Notes: generated by a model from the sequence alone, not told the origin. 64,000 nt of DNA from Alteromonadaceae bacterium M269 (GCA_004353515.1 SMNZ01000008.1:46316-110315), one strand, 5' to 3'. Shown: positions 44,769-53,641, counted from the first letter of the stretch. Numbers and translations are program-made.

Positions 44769-45404
44769 GTGTCTAAGGATAACGACTTGTTTATTGAAGA
44801 CGACGACCATGACAGTGAACGTCAGGATGCTATCCAAGCCATATTAAATAGCGCCATGGGTAGTGCCGTTCAATCATTAGCAACGGTAGTTGGTAGCCAA
44901 GTTGAAGTGACAACGCCAAAAACACATTGGGTTAACAAAAATAACTTGAGAGAAACCCTCAGCGGATTGAAGTTACCAGCTCGTTCCATTGTGATGCGCC
45001 AATCCTTTCGTGGTCAGTTACGCGGTGAAATCATTATCCTGCTCGAACACGGCGCAAAGCATTATCATCTCGGTGAAGCCATGGGCTATGAAGACGACAT
45101 GTCCACACTCAATATTCAGGAACTAACGCTAGAACTCGCCAATGTTTTATCGGGAACTTGCATCAAAGGCCTTTCCGAAGAACTCAATATCACACTGCAT
45201 TTTGGCGCTCCATCATTACTCAGTGAACAAGCATCTGTTGACGAAATATTATCAGGCAAAAATTTACGTTGGACTGATGCACTATTTATGGATGTTGGCT
45301 ACACCGTAAGCAGCATAGAGATGAAAACTCACCTGATTCTTTGCATGGTCGAAGAGGATTCTCACGAACTCTACCGAATTATCGATCTGCAATTGGAGCA
45401 ATAA
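44769..45404 (+). CDS. CheC/CheX-like phosphatase domain protein
   Basis: The 211-residue soluble protein starts at GTG. LELANVLSGTCIKGLSEELN carries the CheC/FliY active-site pattern: E122-x2-N125 followed after exactly 22 residues by P148, as in (D/S)x3Ex2Nx22P; the first position is Glu here. Only one copy of the site is seen (CheC and FliY have two, CheX one). Such proteins dephosphorylate receiver domains such as CheY-P. The next gene, a histidine kinase, overlaps its stop by one base. No CheY or receiver is adjacent, so the target is unknown. A single long acidic N-terminus (DDDHDSERQD) is unusual. Confidence 0.78.
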   Translation: MSKDNDLFIEDDDHDSERQDAIQAILNSAMGSAVQSLATVVGSQVEVTTPKTHWVNKNNLRETLSGLKLPARSIVMRQSFRGQLRGEIIILLEHGAKHYHLGEAMGYEDDMSTLNIQELTLELANVLSGTCIKGLSEELNITLHFGAPSLLSEQASVDEILSGKNLRWTDALFMDVGYTVSSIEMKTHLILCMVEEDSHELYRIIDLQLEQ

Positions 45405-46705
45405 TGAAGACGCTTCTGGAGCAAACTTTCTCTCAGGTCAACATAGGCATTCTCGTCGTTGATAAGCAATACATCATTACGCTGTGCAATGACTTTATTA
45501 CCAATCACACACAACAAGACAACACAGAAATAGTAGGGAGCTACCTATTCAACACCTTCCCGACTTTACCTAAAAAGTGGCTGCAGCGTCGTATCGACAG
45601 CATAGTGCTACTTAAGAACTCTAGCTTTATCAGTTGGGAACAACGCCCATCCCTATTCGACTTTGCCAGTAGCCGCCCTATTACAGGCATCAACGAAAAA
45701 ATGATTCAAAACTGCACCTTGTTTCCCATTCTTGATGACGAAAACCAGGTATCTCATATTTGCATCACTGTCACTGATGCCACAGCAACCGCAGTCACCC
45801 AGCTGCGGCTCAAACAAATATCCAATCGATTAAACAAAGAAAAGAAAGAGCAACAGCGCTTAATAGATAAGCTAGAAGAAACCAAAAACCAACTCTTACA
45901 ATCTGAAAAGATGGCATCTATTGGACAACTGGCAGCCGGTGTAGCACACGAAATCAATAACCCGGTTGGATTTATAAAGTCGAACTTCGCCTCGTTAAAA
46001 AGTTACGCAGAAGACATTAACAGTGCCATCGGCAAGTACAACGATATTATTAGAACGCTAGAGAACGAAGTTGTCTACGAATCCGTTGATAACATCAATA
46101 ATGAGCATGACGTCGAATTTGTACTAGAAGACATTACAAGCTTGCTCACTGAGTCTTTTGATGGAATTAGCCGCATTGAAGATATTGTGAAATCGCTCAA
46201 ACACTTTTCGCGCGCTGATACTAATCAGTGGGAAAAGACAGATATCAACCAAGGTATAGAAGAAACGCTTAAAGTTGTCGCACATGAGCTGAAATATATT
46301 GCTGAAGTCGAGAAAAACTTTGGAGAACTTCCGCCTGTAGAGTGTTTGCCCATGCAAGTTAACCAAGTGCTTGTTAACTTGCTCGTTAACGCAGGTCAAG
46401 CCATCGGCCCTGACAAAAGCGATGGCAAAATAACCATTACTACTCAGCATAAAAACCAATATGTGGCGATTGTCATTAGTGATAATGGAAAGGGCATCAA
46501 TGAAGAAAACCTCGTTAAGATCTTTGACCCGTTTTTTACCACCAAAGCTGTTGGCCAAGGAACAGGACTAGGATTATCCCTTTCCTATAACATTATCAAA
46601 AAGCATAGTGGCGATATTACTGTCGAAAGTGCACTAGGTAAGGGCACTAGCTTCACGATCAGCCTGCCTATCACACAGAATGCAGATGACGAGCTTGACA
46701 GCTGA
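45404..46705 (+). CDS. Soluble PAS-domain histidine kinase coupled to a CheC-like gene
   Basis: The 433-residue protein starts at the ATG overlapping the CheC-like stop (TAATG) with TTGGAG upstream. It has a PAS-like domain (about residues 8-135), coiled coil ([20 protein letters not shown]), H-box [20 protein letters not shown] and a HATPase with [22 protein letters not shown] and [13 protein letters not shown]. No TM is present. NPVGFIKSN is typical of kinases that act on separate response regulators. It shares an operon only with the phosphatase-like protein, giving opposing activities for one unseen receiver. Confidence 0.9.
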   Translation: MKTLLEQTFSQVNIGILVVDKQYIITLCNDFITNHTQQDNTEIVGSYLFNTFPTLPKKWLQRRIDSIVLLKNSSFISWEQRPSLFDFASSRPITGINEKMIQNCTLFPILDDENQVSHICITVTDATATAVTQLRLKQISNRLNKEKKEQQRLIDKLEETKNQLLQSEKMASIGQLAAGVAHEINNPVGFIKSNFASLKSYAEDINSAIGKYNDIIRTLENEVVYESVDNINNEHDVEFVLEDITSLLTESFDGISRIEDIVKSLKHFSRADTNQWEKTDINQGIEETLKVVAHELKYIAEVEKNFGELPPVECLPMQVNQVLVNLLVNAGQAIGPDKSDGKITITTQHKNQYVAIVISDNGKGINEENLVKIFDPFFTTKAVGQGTGLGLSLSYNIIKKHSGDITVESALGKGTSFTISLPITQNADDELDS

Positions 46706-46736
46706 TCATTTACATCAATTCAGAAATCAAACACGC

Positions 46737-46937
46737 ACAACTGACAAGCGTTAACCGAACGCTAAAAGGAACTGTCAGGAAGTTTTACAGTTTTATTACA
46801 GCCTGACAGTTGTTACCCCCTAACTGTTTGATATTAAAAACTTTGTAAATTCAGGTGTGAAGATTGCTATGTCATTCACGGGAAACGGCGGTAGGTCCCC
46901 CTAAGCTAACAAGAATTAAAAAATTTAGGGGGTAGCC
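46737..46937 (+). ncRNA. Candidate regulatory RNA with mutually exclusive stems
   Basis: There are perfect hairpins AGCGTT-ACCG-type (46747-46763) and AACTGTCAGG/CCTGACAGTT (46770-46779, 46802-46811). Two copies of CCCCCTAA (46816-46823 and 46897-46904) compete for one TTAGGGGG (46925-46932). The first copy can extend to 10 bp (TACCCCCTAA with TTAGGGGGTA), the second gives 8 bp plus an outer GGC/GCC. No ORF lies here. It is in the gap after the kinase gene; strand and function are inferred. Confidence 0.4.
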
Positions 46938-47258
46938 TTCATGCCAAGACATAACTCACTTCTATTAATAGTCCTTTAGGATTTCGTTAGATTTAATTAT
47001 TCAATATACTTTCCTGAGGAAAACTATATTTTTAATATTTCATAGCTGTCTATTTTAAACATTATCTTGCCCTGTCAAAGTTCTGAAAACTTTATTGAAA
47101 ATCCAAATGTTATAGAACGAAACTGCTAATGCAAAAACTAAAGTCACGTTCATCCACGTCTATAACTATAACGTTATTCAATAGGGTTCATAATTAATTC
47201 AGTTAAAATTCAGAAGGCTGAATCTACGATTATTATAACTTCAATGAGGAGTGATAAT
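46938..47258. other. AT-rich intergenic stretch
   Basis: No gene is seen. It holds the probable promoter of the next gene; nothing more specific is supported. Confidence 0.4.
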
Positions 47259-47729
47259 ATGAAACCGTTCGTCGTTAGCTTATTAATATTGTTGTTTATT
47301 TCACCTTTGGCACAGGCACATCATAGTCGAGGTTACTACAAAGCCAGAGTCTTAGATGTTACGCCAATATACAGATATAAAACTGTTAAGGCCCCTCGGG
47401 AAGTTTGCTATGAAAGCCGCGATAGACACAAACCTCATCGCAAAGCCATCGTCGTAGGAAGCGTTATCGGAGGCACAATTGGACACGCAACCGGAAAGCG
47501 TGGCAACAAAGGCATAACAACCTTAGCGGGCGCGATTATTGGTGGCGCAGTGGCAAATGAGCTCACACATGACCGCCACGACCACGATAGCTACTATTGC
47601 GAAACCCATTATAAAAAAGTTAAGAAAGTTCCTGTATTAAAGGGGTATGACGTCACCTACAGATACAAAGGTCGAGTATATAGCGCCTTTAGAGAACATA
47701 AGCCAGGTAAGCACATTAAAATTTACTAA
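47259..47729 (+). CDS. Glycine-zipper 2TM outer-membrane-like protein
   Basis: The 156-residue protein starts at the ATG after GAGGAGTGATAAT. Signal peptide MKPFVVSLLILLFISPLAQA, then a basic/His-rich segment and a glycine-zipper (VVGSVIGGTIGHATG...LAGAIIGGAVANEL), the hallmark of the 17-kDa surface antigen/Rickettsia 2TM family. Two Cys (VCYES, YYCETH) flank the zipper and may pair. It probably inserts in or associates with the envelope. No partner gene is adjacent. Confidence 0.8.
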   Translation: MKPFVVSLLILLFISPLAQAHHSRGYYKARVLDVTPIYRYKTVKAPREVCYESRDRHKPHRKAIVVGSVIGGTIGHATGKRGNKGITTLAGAIIGGAVANELTHDRHDHDSYYCETHYKKVKKVPVLKGYDVTYRYKGRVYSAFREHKPGKHIKIY

Positions 47730-47757
47730 TAGAATGTCGACTTAGCTCGCATTAACT

Positions 47758-48156
47758 CTAATAACGGACTAACCCCTTGTAGGAATCGGCATTCATGGAA
47801 GTTAAGCGACTGCTTAAGCTTCCACAATGAATTTCAAGTTTATGGCCATCGGGATCAAGTACGTATAGCGATTGGCCTTCACTTTTATTAACTTTCCATT
47901 CTTTTACTCTGGCAGTTCGTAACCGCTCAACAAACATAGGAAAGTCATCTTCCGCAATATCAAACGCAATGTGAGTATAGTCTGCGTTTGGTTTCACCTC
48001 ATCAACAGACAAGCAAAACCATAAATCACCTAAAGATAAATAAGCGCCAAATTCCCACTTGGCATGCGCTTTCATACCAAGCAATTCGGTATAAAACCTA
48101 AATGAGTGCTCAATATTGCTAACCGCCACCGTGATATGGTTTATTCCTTTAAGCAC
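47758..48156 (-). CDS. fosA: FosA-type fosfomycin resistance glutathione transferase
   Basis: The 132-residue VOC-fold protein starts MLKGINHITVAVS as FosA does. Mn2+ ligands correspond to H7, H62 (DYTHIAFD) and E108 (HKLEIH). T9 and the K/S/E loop NKSEGQSLY, and R117 fit the fosfomycin site. The chain closely follows enterobacterial FosA. The GTG start lies 15 bases downstream of a second VOC-fold gene, so they may be cotranscribed. It would open the fosfomycin epoxide with glutathione; activity is inferred. A chromosomal environmental copy in a marine-like host is common, not necessarily acquired. Confidence 0.85.
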   Translation of the reverse strand: MLKGINHITVAVSNIEHSFRFYTELLGMKAHAKWEFGAYLSLGDLWFCLSVDEVKPNADYTHIAFDIAEDDFPMFVERLRTARVKEWKVNKSEGQSLYVLDPDGHKLEIHCGSLSSRLTSMNADSYKGLVRY

Positions 48157-48171
48157 AACTTATTACCTAGA

Positions 48172-48615
48172 TTATTTAGCTTTAAACAATGGGTTGTATA
48201 TCAGTCCCAGGCTATTGCCAAAAGGATCTGTTACTGTGCCTAGTCTTATACCGCCACCAACATCAGCAATGGGTGATTCAGCACTAGCACCGAGCTTTAT
48301 GAGTCTTTTATACTCAGTATCTATATCTTCAACGCCCCAATAAGCAATGACATTAGAACCCTCTCCAAATGCATCCGATTTAGGCATTAGGCCTAACTCA
48401 AATCCTCGAACATTAAACCCAACATAATAAGATTCGTCAAAGTAAGGGCTCACTGCAAAAGCTTTTGTATACCAATCTTTCGCCGCCTCTAAATCACCGA
48501 CAATATAAATTGCCGTTCTAAGCCCCAACATCTTTGATTTTTGAGGTTCATCAGCCCTCAAAACGGTTGGTGCAAATAGGCTAAGAGAGAGTAAAACGGT
48601 AAGAATAAACTTCAT
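48172..48615 (-). CDS. Exported VOC/glyoxalase-fold protein
   Basis: The 147-residue protein has a signal peptide (MKFILTVLLSLSLFAPTVLRA) followed by a single-domain VOC pair: LRTAIYIVGDLEAAKDWYTKA, YWGVEDIDTEYKRLIKLGA and VTDPFGNSLGLIYN. Exported VOC proteins are rare relative to cytosolic ones. Substrate unknown. It is immediately upstream of fosA on the same strand. It lacks the metal-ligand pattern of FosA, since the equivalents of H7 and H62 are absent. Confidence 0.8.
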   Translation of the reverse strand: MKFILTVLLSLSLFAPTVLRADEPQKSKMLGLRTAIYIVGDLEAAKDWYTKAFAVSPYFDESYYVGFNVRGFELGLMPKSDAFGEGSNVIAYWGVEDIDTEYKRLIKLGASAESPIADVGGGIRLGTVTDPFGNSLGLIYNPLFKAK

Positions 48616-48794
48616 TGTTAATTATTTCTCCAGAATCATGACAAGGTTATCCCCCAAAAGGTAACTGAGTTTCTAACGACCTCAATTTATGAGTAATAGA
48701 GAATAAGCGCTATTGGGAATACCATAAACATTTATCACCAAGGATCAATACATTAGCTATGTTGAAGCAATAAAACCGCTAGCCATTTTTGTGG

Positions 48795-49193
48795 CTAGAG
48801 CAATACCAGAATAGCGGCACCAATCGCAAGTGTGATAAATAACCAACCTAAACCAGATGATTGATTCGGGCTTGCTGGACGGATATTTTCATCTATTGTT
48901 GAGTCGTTTGAAGTTTGACTTTCTGCCCCTAGTCTCCGATCGGAATCAACTGGCTCAGGTACAAGAGTTCCAACCATTTGTTCTGACTCAACTTCGTCAT
49001 TAAGTGACACAAACAACTGTTTTACCACGCCACAGTCTGCTGCCGTAATTTCTAAAACGACTTTATTCGTTTCTATATCCAAAAGTCGTCCATCTAATTC
49101 GACAAAGTCTCCCTCTTTAACGTGTATATTGGATATTTTTGCAGCAGTTACACTATCGGGGAGTTTAGGAACTCTAATATTGATTAAAGGCAC
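48795..49193 (-). CDS. Tail-anchored stand-alone lipoyl-domain protein
   Basis: The 132-residue protein starts at GTG. Residues 1-80 form a complete lipoyl/biotinyl domain resembling the 2-oxoacid dehydrogenase E2 N-terminal domain: PDSVTAAKISNIHVKEGDF and the lipoylation site ETNKVVLEI (K44, with ETNK in place of the common ETDK). A disordered polar linker (about 82-112) leads to a single C-terminal TM helix (GLGWLFITLAIGAAILVLL) at the very end. No E1, E2 catalytic or E3 gene is adjacent. A membrane-tethered carrier of lipoyl (or possibly biotinyl) group is inferred; its partner enzyme is unknown. Confidence 0.75.
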   Translation of the reverse strand: MPLINIRVPKLPDSVTAAKISNIHVKEGDFVELDGRLLDIETNKVVLEITAADCGVVKQLFVSLNDEVESEQMVGTLVPEPVDSDRRLGAESQTSNDSTIDENIRPASPNQSSGLGWLFITLAIGAAILVLL

Positions 49194-49289
49194 AATTTAT
49201 CTCGCTAGGAATACATAGTGAATAATGGCACATCGCATATTTTCTATAGCATCATAACGAGAATGGGATAAGCCGCGCTAGACAAGATG

Positions 49290-50708
49290 TCAGTGATTCA
49301 CTGCCCTACTTCTATATTTATCTTTATACATATTGGAATCAGCGACTTCTAACAACTGCTCTACAGTCTCTCCATCTTTTGGGTAGCTCGATAAACCAAT
49401 GCTGGCTGATATATTAATATGTTCATTTTCGTAAGGGATTGGGGTATCAAAAGTACAAGCTAATTTCTGTTTAATCTGCTTGGAACAGATTTTACTGTCG
49501 AACAGTACAACAAATTCATCCCCGCCAACTCTAGCAACAAGATCATGACTTCTAACAACTTCATTGAGACGATTAGCGATAGTTTTTAATACCTGATCAC
49601 CAACCTGGTGTCCAAAGGTGTCGTTAACCGGTTTAAAGCCATTCAAATCAACGTAAGCCAGAGAAAACTCCGTACTATTCCGCCTAGCTTTCACTAATTC
49701 ATACTCTGATCGTTCGATCAGCAAGTTTCTATTGGCACAGTGTGTCAGTTGATCATAAAGTGCCATATGTTTCAGCACTGCTTCATTTTTCACTTTCTCA
49801 GAAATATCGCAGAACAACGCTATTAACTGGACTTCATTATCAACATGAATTTCAGATACCACCAAACGTGCCGGAAAAGTAGAAAGATCCTTACGAGTCG
49901 CATTAATTTGAGTTTCCTGCCCTTCTCTCTTTCCAATACTCCTTATGTCCAGGCTATGTTCCCACTCTTGCCCTATCAGCATAGCAATATGCCGACCAAT
50001 CAACTCTTGTTCGGTATAACCAAAAATAGCTTCAGTAACAGGATTGCAAGCCAGAATCTTTCCTTGGCTATTAAGACGAATGACAGAATCAAATAGAGAA
50101 GCCAAAGTTGCAGTGTTAATTGACTCTTGCAACGACAGTGACTTTTTCACAACACTTAGCTGCTTTTGTTCAACCTTCACCAAGCGTTGAATATCGATTT
50201 TTTGTGCCAGAAGTTCCTTTATTTCTCGTAGCTCATGAACATGCCTCAGCTCTTTTTCGACAATCGACTTAAGCTGTCCCAGCATGTCGATAAGAGCATC
50301 AGAATAATCAGTGGGTTTAGTGTCTATGACACAAAAAGAACCGAACAATGAACCATCGGGCCAATAAAGCGGATACCCTAGATAAGAGCGAACAGGTCCA
50401 GCGCAAACGGGGGGAGCATCAAACCAATCCTTATCGCTACCCGCATTTTTAACATAAAGCTTATCGTTAGTTTCGACGATACGGCGGCAAAAACTTTTCA
50501 TATCCCAAGGCCACTGGCTACTGCTCTCAAGGAAGTTATCTTCATTGCTACTAGTACGCACAACATTGAAGGTATCGTGTCGGTATTGGACGATAACGCC
50601 TGAAGCAGCGTCATACATCTCAGCCAGCATATCGACCAAGCTCTCCCACTGGGAAAAATCCAGTTCTTCCGGAGCATGCTCAACAATACACTGCTCTGCA
50701 TTCATCAT
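49290..50708 (-). CDS. GAF-PAS-GGDEF diguanylate cyclase
   Basis: The protein is about 472 residues, started at ATG 50708 (AGGAG is 9 bases upstream but abuts the ATG at 50717). GAF domain (about residues 15-170), coiled coil, PAS (about 190-310: RLNSQGKILACNPVTEAIFGY) and GGDEF domain (about 315-472) with an intact VARVGGDEFVVLF active site. Should synthesise cyclic-di-GMP. No EAL domain; an I-site RxxD is not obvious. Soluble, with the sensed signal unknown. Stands alone. Confidence 0.9.
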   Translation of the reverse strand: MMNAEQCIVEHAPEELDFSQWESLVDMLAEMYDAASGVIVQYRHDTFNVVRTSSNEDNFLESSSQWPWDMKSFCRRIVETNDKLYVKNAGSDKDWFDAPPVCAGPVRSYLGYPLYWPDGSLFGSFCVIDTKPTDYSDALIDMLGQLKSIVEKELRHVHELREIKELLAQKIDIQRLVKVEQKQLSVVKKSLSLQESINTATLASLFDSVIRLNSQGKILACNPVTEAIFGYTEQELIGRHIAMLIGQEWEHSLDIRSIGKREGQETQINATRKDLSTFPARLVVSEIHVDNEVQLIALFCDISEKVKNEAVLKHMALYDQLTHCANRNLLIERSEYELVKARRNSTEFSLAYVDLNGFKPVNDTFGHQVGDQVLKTIANRLNEVVRSHDLVARVGGDEFVVLFDSKICSKQIKQKLACTFDTPIPYENEHINISASIGLSSYPKDGETVEQLLEVADSNMYKDKYRSRAVNH

Positions 50709-51103
50709 TTGCCACATCTCCTAAAACTAACAGTACAGCTCCAACAAGATAAGATTAGCGGATCTGGATGAACGTACCATTAGCTATTAGGCGTATATAT
50801 AAGCTTGCGATGTTCAATGACATTCGACGTGATCAGTCGGAACAAAGCAAGATTGTTCATTTATTAACCACAAGTATAGTCAAGAATGGGGAGTTGGTTG
50901 GGATATAAGGTGAGATTGCTCTGTTGATATACAGAGAATGCTAAGACTTTTAATTGAGCTCAACAAAAAACAATAATGACATTAACCAAATTACAAAAAT
51001 GTAATTTTCAAGCACTCCTTCAATATCCATCCCATAAAGAATTGGACAAGCAACTAGGATATTAATTTCTTGCAAAGTTTCTCAATCGGCTTTTCTATGA
51101 AAG
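50709..51103. other. Intergenic region
   Basis: No gene is seen. A perfect 8-bp hairpin AAATTACA-AAAA-TGTAATTT (50988-51007) runs into TTTTC and may be a weak terminator. Otherwise nothing is recognised. Confidence 0.4.
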
Positions 51104-51457
51104 TTAACTCCTTTCTGCTCCTTCATACTCCCATAAAAAATGTTTTGAAATATCAAAACACATCCCTTCCCAGCTTACTCCAATACAAGTGGATAGGATC
51201 TTATTTATCTCTTTGATAACCACATCCCATGAATAATAAGGGATAACTAAAAGATACTTTTTATCCTCCAACATAGAGATAGTTCTCTGCGTAACCACAT
51301 GAAGCTGAAAGTTATTAGTAGCTTCATGCCCTTCAACCCCAACAGAGATATTGAGCCAAAAATCTACTTCAGATAAATCTTCGAAGATCCAAGAATCAAT
51401 TGGATCGTAATCAGCACAATCATATGCTCTAACTAAAGGAATATACTTTTTCAGCAT
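51104..51457 (-). CDS. Imm8-like immunity-family protein (orphan)
   Basis: The 117-residue soluble protein has an acidic N-terminal segment, VDFWLNISVGVEGHEATNNFQLHVV, YYSWDVVIKEINKIL and a final FLWEYEGAE. This matches my memory of the Imm8 immunity family of polymorphic toxin systems, in which WE(Y/F) near the C-terminus is conserved. No toxin gene is nearby. The start at 51457 is chosen (AAGG 10 bases upstream) over a GTG at 51466. Function as an immunity protein is inferred from family. Confidence 0.6.
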   Translation of the reverse strand: MLKKYIPLVRAYDCADYDPIDSWIFEDLSEVDFWLNISVGVEGHEATNNFQLHVVTQRTISMLEDKKYLLVIPYYSWDVVIKEINKILSTCIGVSWEGMCFDISKHFLWEYEGAERS

Positions 51458-51493
51458 CCCACACACCTTGAATAATTAGGGCAGAGATACCGG

Positions 51494-51862
51494 TTACTCC
51501 CAATGCGCTTTAACATAGCTAAGCTTACCATCGAACTCACTTATATAATTAGCTTCACCAGCCTTGTACTGCATTTTACTTAACTGCAAAACCCTTCCGT
51601 CATAAAAAACTACCTTTAACTCCATTTCCCCCATTTGATACTTGGTGGATACCTTAGTCTCATAGGTACCTTTGGATGACCAGTTTGAATCATCCACCCA
51701 AATGGTTGTTCTTAGTCCTTTTTCGGAAACTATAATTCGCTCAATATTTAAGCTATCCATAGCGCTAAACTTCAAGTGAAACGCATATTTAGAGCCAAAA
51801 AGCTGTATCCCTGCCATCACTGTCAGAGTTAAAACTATAGTTTGGACGATTTGCTTGGGCAC
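51494..51862 (-). CDS. Small anchored protein of unknown function
   Basis: The 122-residue protein starts at GTG. An N-terminal hydrophobic segment (about residues 7-23) can be a signal peptide or anchor; the remaining part is beta-rich (LRTTIWVDDSNWSSKGTYETK, MELKVVFYDGRVLQLSK). No family recognised. Thirty-six bases separate it from the Imm8-like gene downstream, so cotranscription is possible. Confidence 0.55.
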   Translation of the reverse strand: MPKQIVQTIVLTLTVMAGIQLFGSKYAFHLKFSAMDSLNIERIIVSEKGLRTTIWVDDSNWSSKGTYETKVSTKYQMGEMELKVVFYDGRVLQLSKMQYKAGEANYISEFDGKLSYVKAHWE

Positions 51863-51898
51863 TTATTAATATCCTCAAAAACAGAACTAGAGCGCCCG

Positions 51899-52420
51899 TC
51901 AATTACTATTAACCATCCCTTGTAGTTTTAGCACCGTATTAAGATTTCTCGCTGTCACTGGTAAACCAATACAACTCTCAACTTTAGCAGCAAGCTTTGA
52001 GCGCCCAACACCATCTGGTGCGTGCAGATAAAATACGTTTTCCTTTATCACATATTCTTCTGATGCAAGCTTCAAAGCATCCAGCTTTTCAAAGTCCGAT
52101 AGCTTTATTTCTTGATTGCAAAAGTAAAAATGACAAGCTTTTCCTTCAGCTTCACTAAAAGGGTTATTTTCGATAGCCCTTTCTAAGTCAGTTAGTGTTA
52201 ACACCAGTACTTCAGGCTTAAACCCAAAGTTAGTCTCGACGAGAGATGAGATTTCACTTTCAGATTTATTCGCACCTTTGAAAACAACATTTCCACTCTG
52301 AATGTAAGTTCGCACATCCTCGAATCCATTTTTGTGCATGCTTGAAACTAGGTCTTTCATAACAACCTTGTTTCGCCCACCAACATTAATCCCACGAAAA
52401 AGTGCGATATAGGTATTCAT
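51899..52420 (-). CDS. DUF1697-family protein
   Basis: The 173-residue protein begins MNTYIALFRGINVGGRNKV and continues with DVRTYIQSGNVVF, both diagnostic for DUF1697. A GVGRSKLAAKVE motif and a C-terminal TARNLNTVLKL also fit the family. It is soluble, fold known to be ferredoxin-like, function unestablished. Lies in the run of small minus-strand genes with no apparent functional link. Confidence 0.88.
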   Translation of the reverse strand: MNTYIALFRGINVGGRNKVVMKDLVSSMHKNGFEDVRTYIQSGNVVFKGANKSESEISSLVETNFGFKPEVLVLTLTDLERAIENNPFSEAEGKACHFYFCNQEIKLSDFEKLDALKLASEEYVIKENVFYLHAPDGVGRSKLAAKVESCIGLPVTARNLNTVLKLQGMVNSN

Positions 52421-52469
52421 AGAAAAGATCTCTCAAACCTTTATAGTACAAGCGCTCATATCATTGATG

Positions 52470-52733
52470 TTACAAGCCACTTCCATCACTACCAGCTCCG
52501 CTGCCGTCGCTATGGCCACCACCAAACTGCCTTGAGGCACTAACAGGCATATCCTGTGAATGGTGAAAAATAATGAGTGCTATTGCGGCAACGACAGGGA
52601 AAAGCCATACAAGAGTGATCTGAGCACACTTTTGAAAAACTTCTAAATCATCGCGTTTAGCCAGATACACTGAAGCACTTATGTTCAACAACACAATGAC
52701 TATGAGCATCAAATATAAATAATTGAAATTCAT
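52470..52733 (-). CDS. Small two-TM protein with Gly/Ser-rich tail
   Basis: The 87-residue protein has two TM helices (about residues 5-25 and 42-60) and a C-terminal tail FGGGHSDGSGAGSDGSGL. Similar Gly-rich tails end small membrane proteins in many gammaproteobacteria. Function unknown. AAGGATCGTT precedes the ATG. The tail resembles that of the 60845-61057 protein. Confidence 0.6.
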   Translation of the reverse strand: MNFNYLYLMLIVIVLLNISASVYLAKRDDLEVFQKCAQITLVWLFPVVAAIALIIFHHSQDMPVSASRQFGGGHSDGSGAGSDGSGL

Positions 52734-52861
52734 AACGATCCTTCACCTTTTTAATTTCTGTCCAACAATACATATGCATTAATAATGCTAATTAAAGTAT
52801 TAGCTCTTAATTTAACCCCCAAAGAGTTCTTTGTTTATTCAAAGCAAGCGGGTAGCGCAAT

Positions 52862-53290
52862 TCATTTAAATAGACCTTTGCTCACCTTCCTCGGCTGAGC
52901 ATCTAAAAACAAAACCAGATCCTTCACAGTAGCTACTTGCTCGAAGTAAGGGTTTACTTCGACATTCCCTGTTTCTATGCCTAGCCTATCTGCAACATCC
53001 CAGTAAATATCATCAATATCGTCTGGATGTATACGGTACGTTTCTTCAAACTTATCGTCAGCTTTGATAGGGAATGGTTCACCTCCAAACTTTCCTAACA
53101 GGAGCTGAACTTCATTCCAGACTTCCCTCATAATTTTCGTATCAACAACTCTATAATTAAAGGAACGCGCATACTCACAAATATTGGCCTGTCCGCGCCC
53201 CAACGCAATCTTTTTCATCCGACGATGTTCTATAAAAGAAGAGATAGAAAAGAAAAGTAAACATACAAAAATAGCGAAGAGTACATTCAT
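52862..53290 (-). CDS. DUF1493-like anchored protein
   Basis: The protein is about 142 residues, started at ATG 53290 with GAGG upstream. An N-terminal TM (MNVLFAIFVCLLFFSISSF) precedes a soluble domain with YRIHPDDIDDIYWDVADRLGIE and VKDLVLFLDAQPR, the acyl-carrier-like helical plan of DUF1493 proteins, from memory. Normally DUF1493 is soluble, so the anchor is unusual. Function unknown. Confidence 0.55.
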   Translation of the reverse strand: MNVLFAIFVCLLFFSISSFIEHRRMKKIALGRGQANICEYARSFNYRVVDTKIMREVWNEVQLLLGKFGGEPFPIKADDKFEETYRIHPDDIDDIYWDVADRLGIETGNVEVNPYFEQVATVKDLVLFLDAQPRKVSKGLFK

Positions 53291-53323
53291 GGGACGCCTC
53301 AAATACGGTAATGCAAATCTTAT

Positions 53324-53641
53324 TTAGTTTTTAGTCACCCTAACCCAGTTAGCTGACTCGCAATTGTTGTCATCTATGCCAAATATTTTTACATTGAAGC
53401 CTGTAGCTTGAGCAGAAAGCAACATTGCGAATGCTCGCTCAAACGACTCCTTGGATTGGGAGTTGCTCTCTTTAAAACGAATTGGAGCATTGTTACAGGC
53501 TCCTGAGCCGGTAACCCAGACGACAAATTGGCTTGTATTTTGAGATGTGTTTTCAACACTTATAACAGTTCCTACATTTATTAACTCCCCCGAAAATGCG
53601 GAAGAACTAAATATAAGTAGAGCAAATAAAATTGATTTCAT
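53324..53641 (-). CDS. Small secreted protein, third paralogue
   Basis: The 105-residue protein starts at ATG 53641 (GGTGG upstream) with signal peptide MKSILFALLIFSSSAFS. The body shares the plan of 39072-39410 and 39495-39827: Cys in GSGACNNA, helix ERAFAMLLSAQATGFNVKIFG, Cys in DDNNCESA and a closing strand. It may belong to a DUF5992-like family, which I could not confirm. Position 14 kb from its paralogues shows family expansion rather than one tandem array. Confidence 0.65.
   Translation of the reverse strand: MKSILFALLIFSSSAFSGELINVGTVISVENTSQNTSQFVVWVTGSGACNNAPIRFKESNSQSKESFERAFAMLLSAQATGFNVKIFGIDDNNCESANWVRVTKN

Noticed and set aside
46861-46940. GGTAGGT...GGGGGTAGCC as a cyclic-di-GMP (GEMM-I) riboswitch
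   Set aside because: Only part of the consensus is matched; the GCAAA and tetraloop-receptor elements are absent.
51104-53641. Integron cassette array with attC sites
   Set aside because: Cassette-like gene content was noted, but I found no imperfect palindromes with GTTRRRY/RYYYAAC ends between the genes and no integrase.
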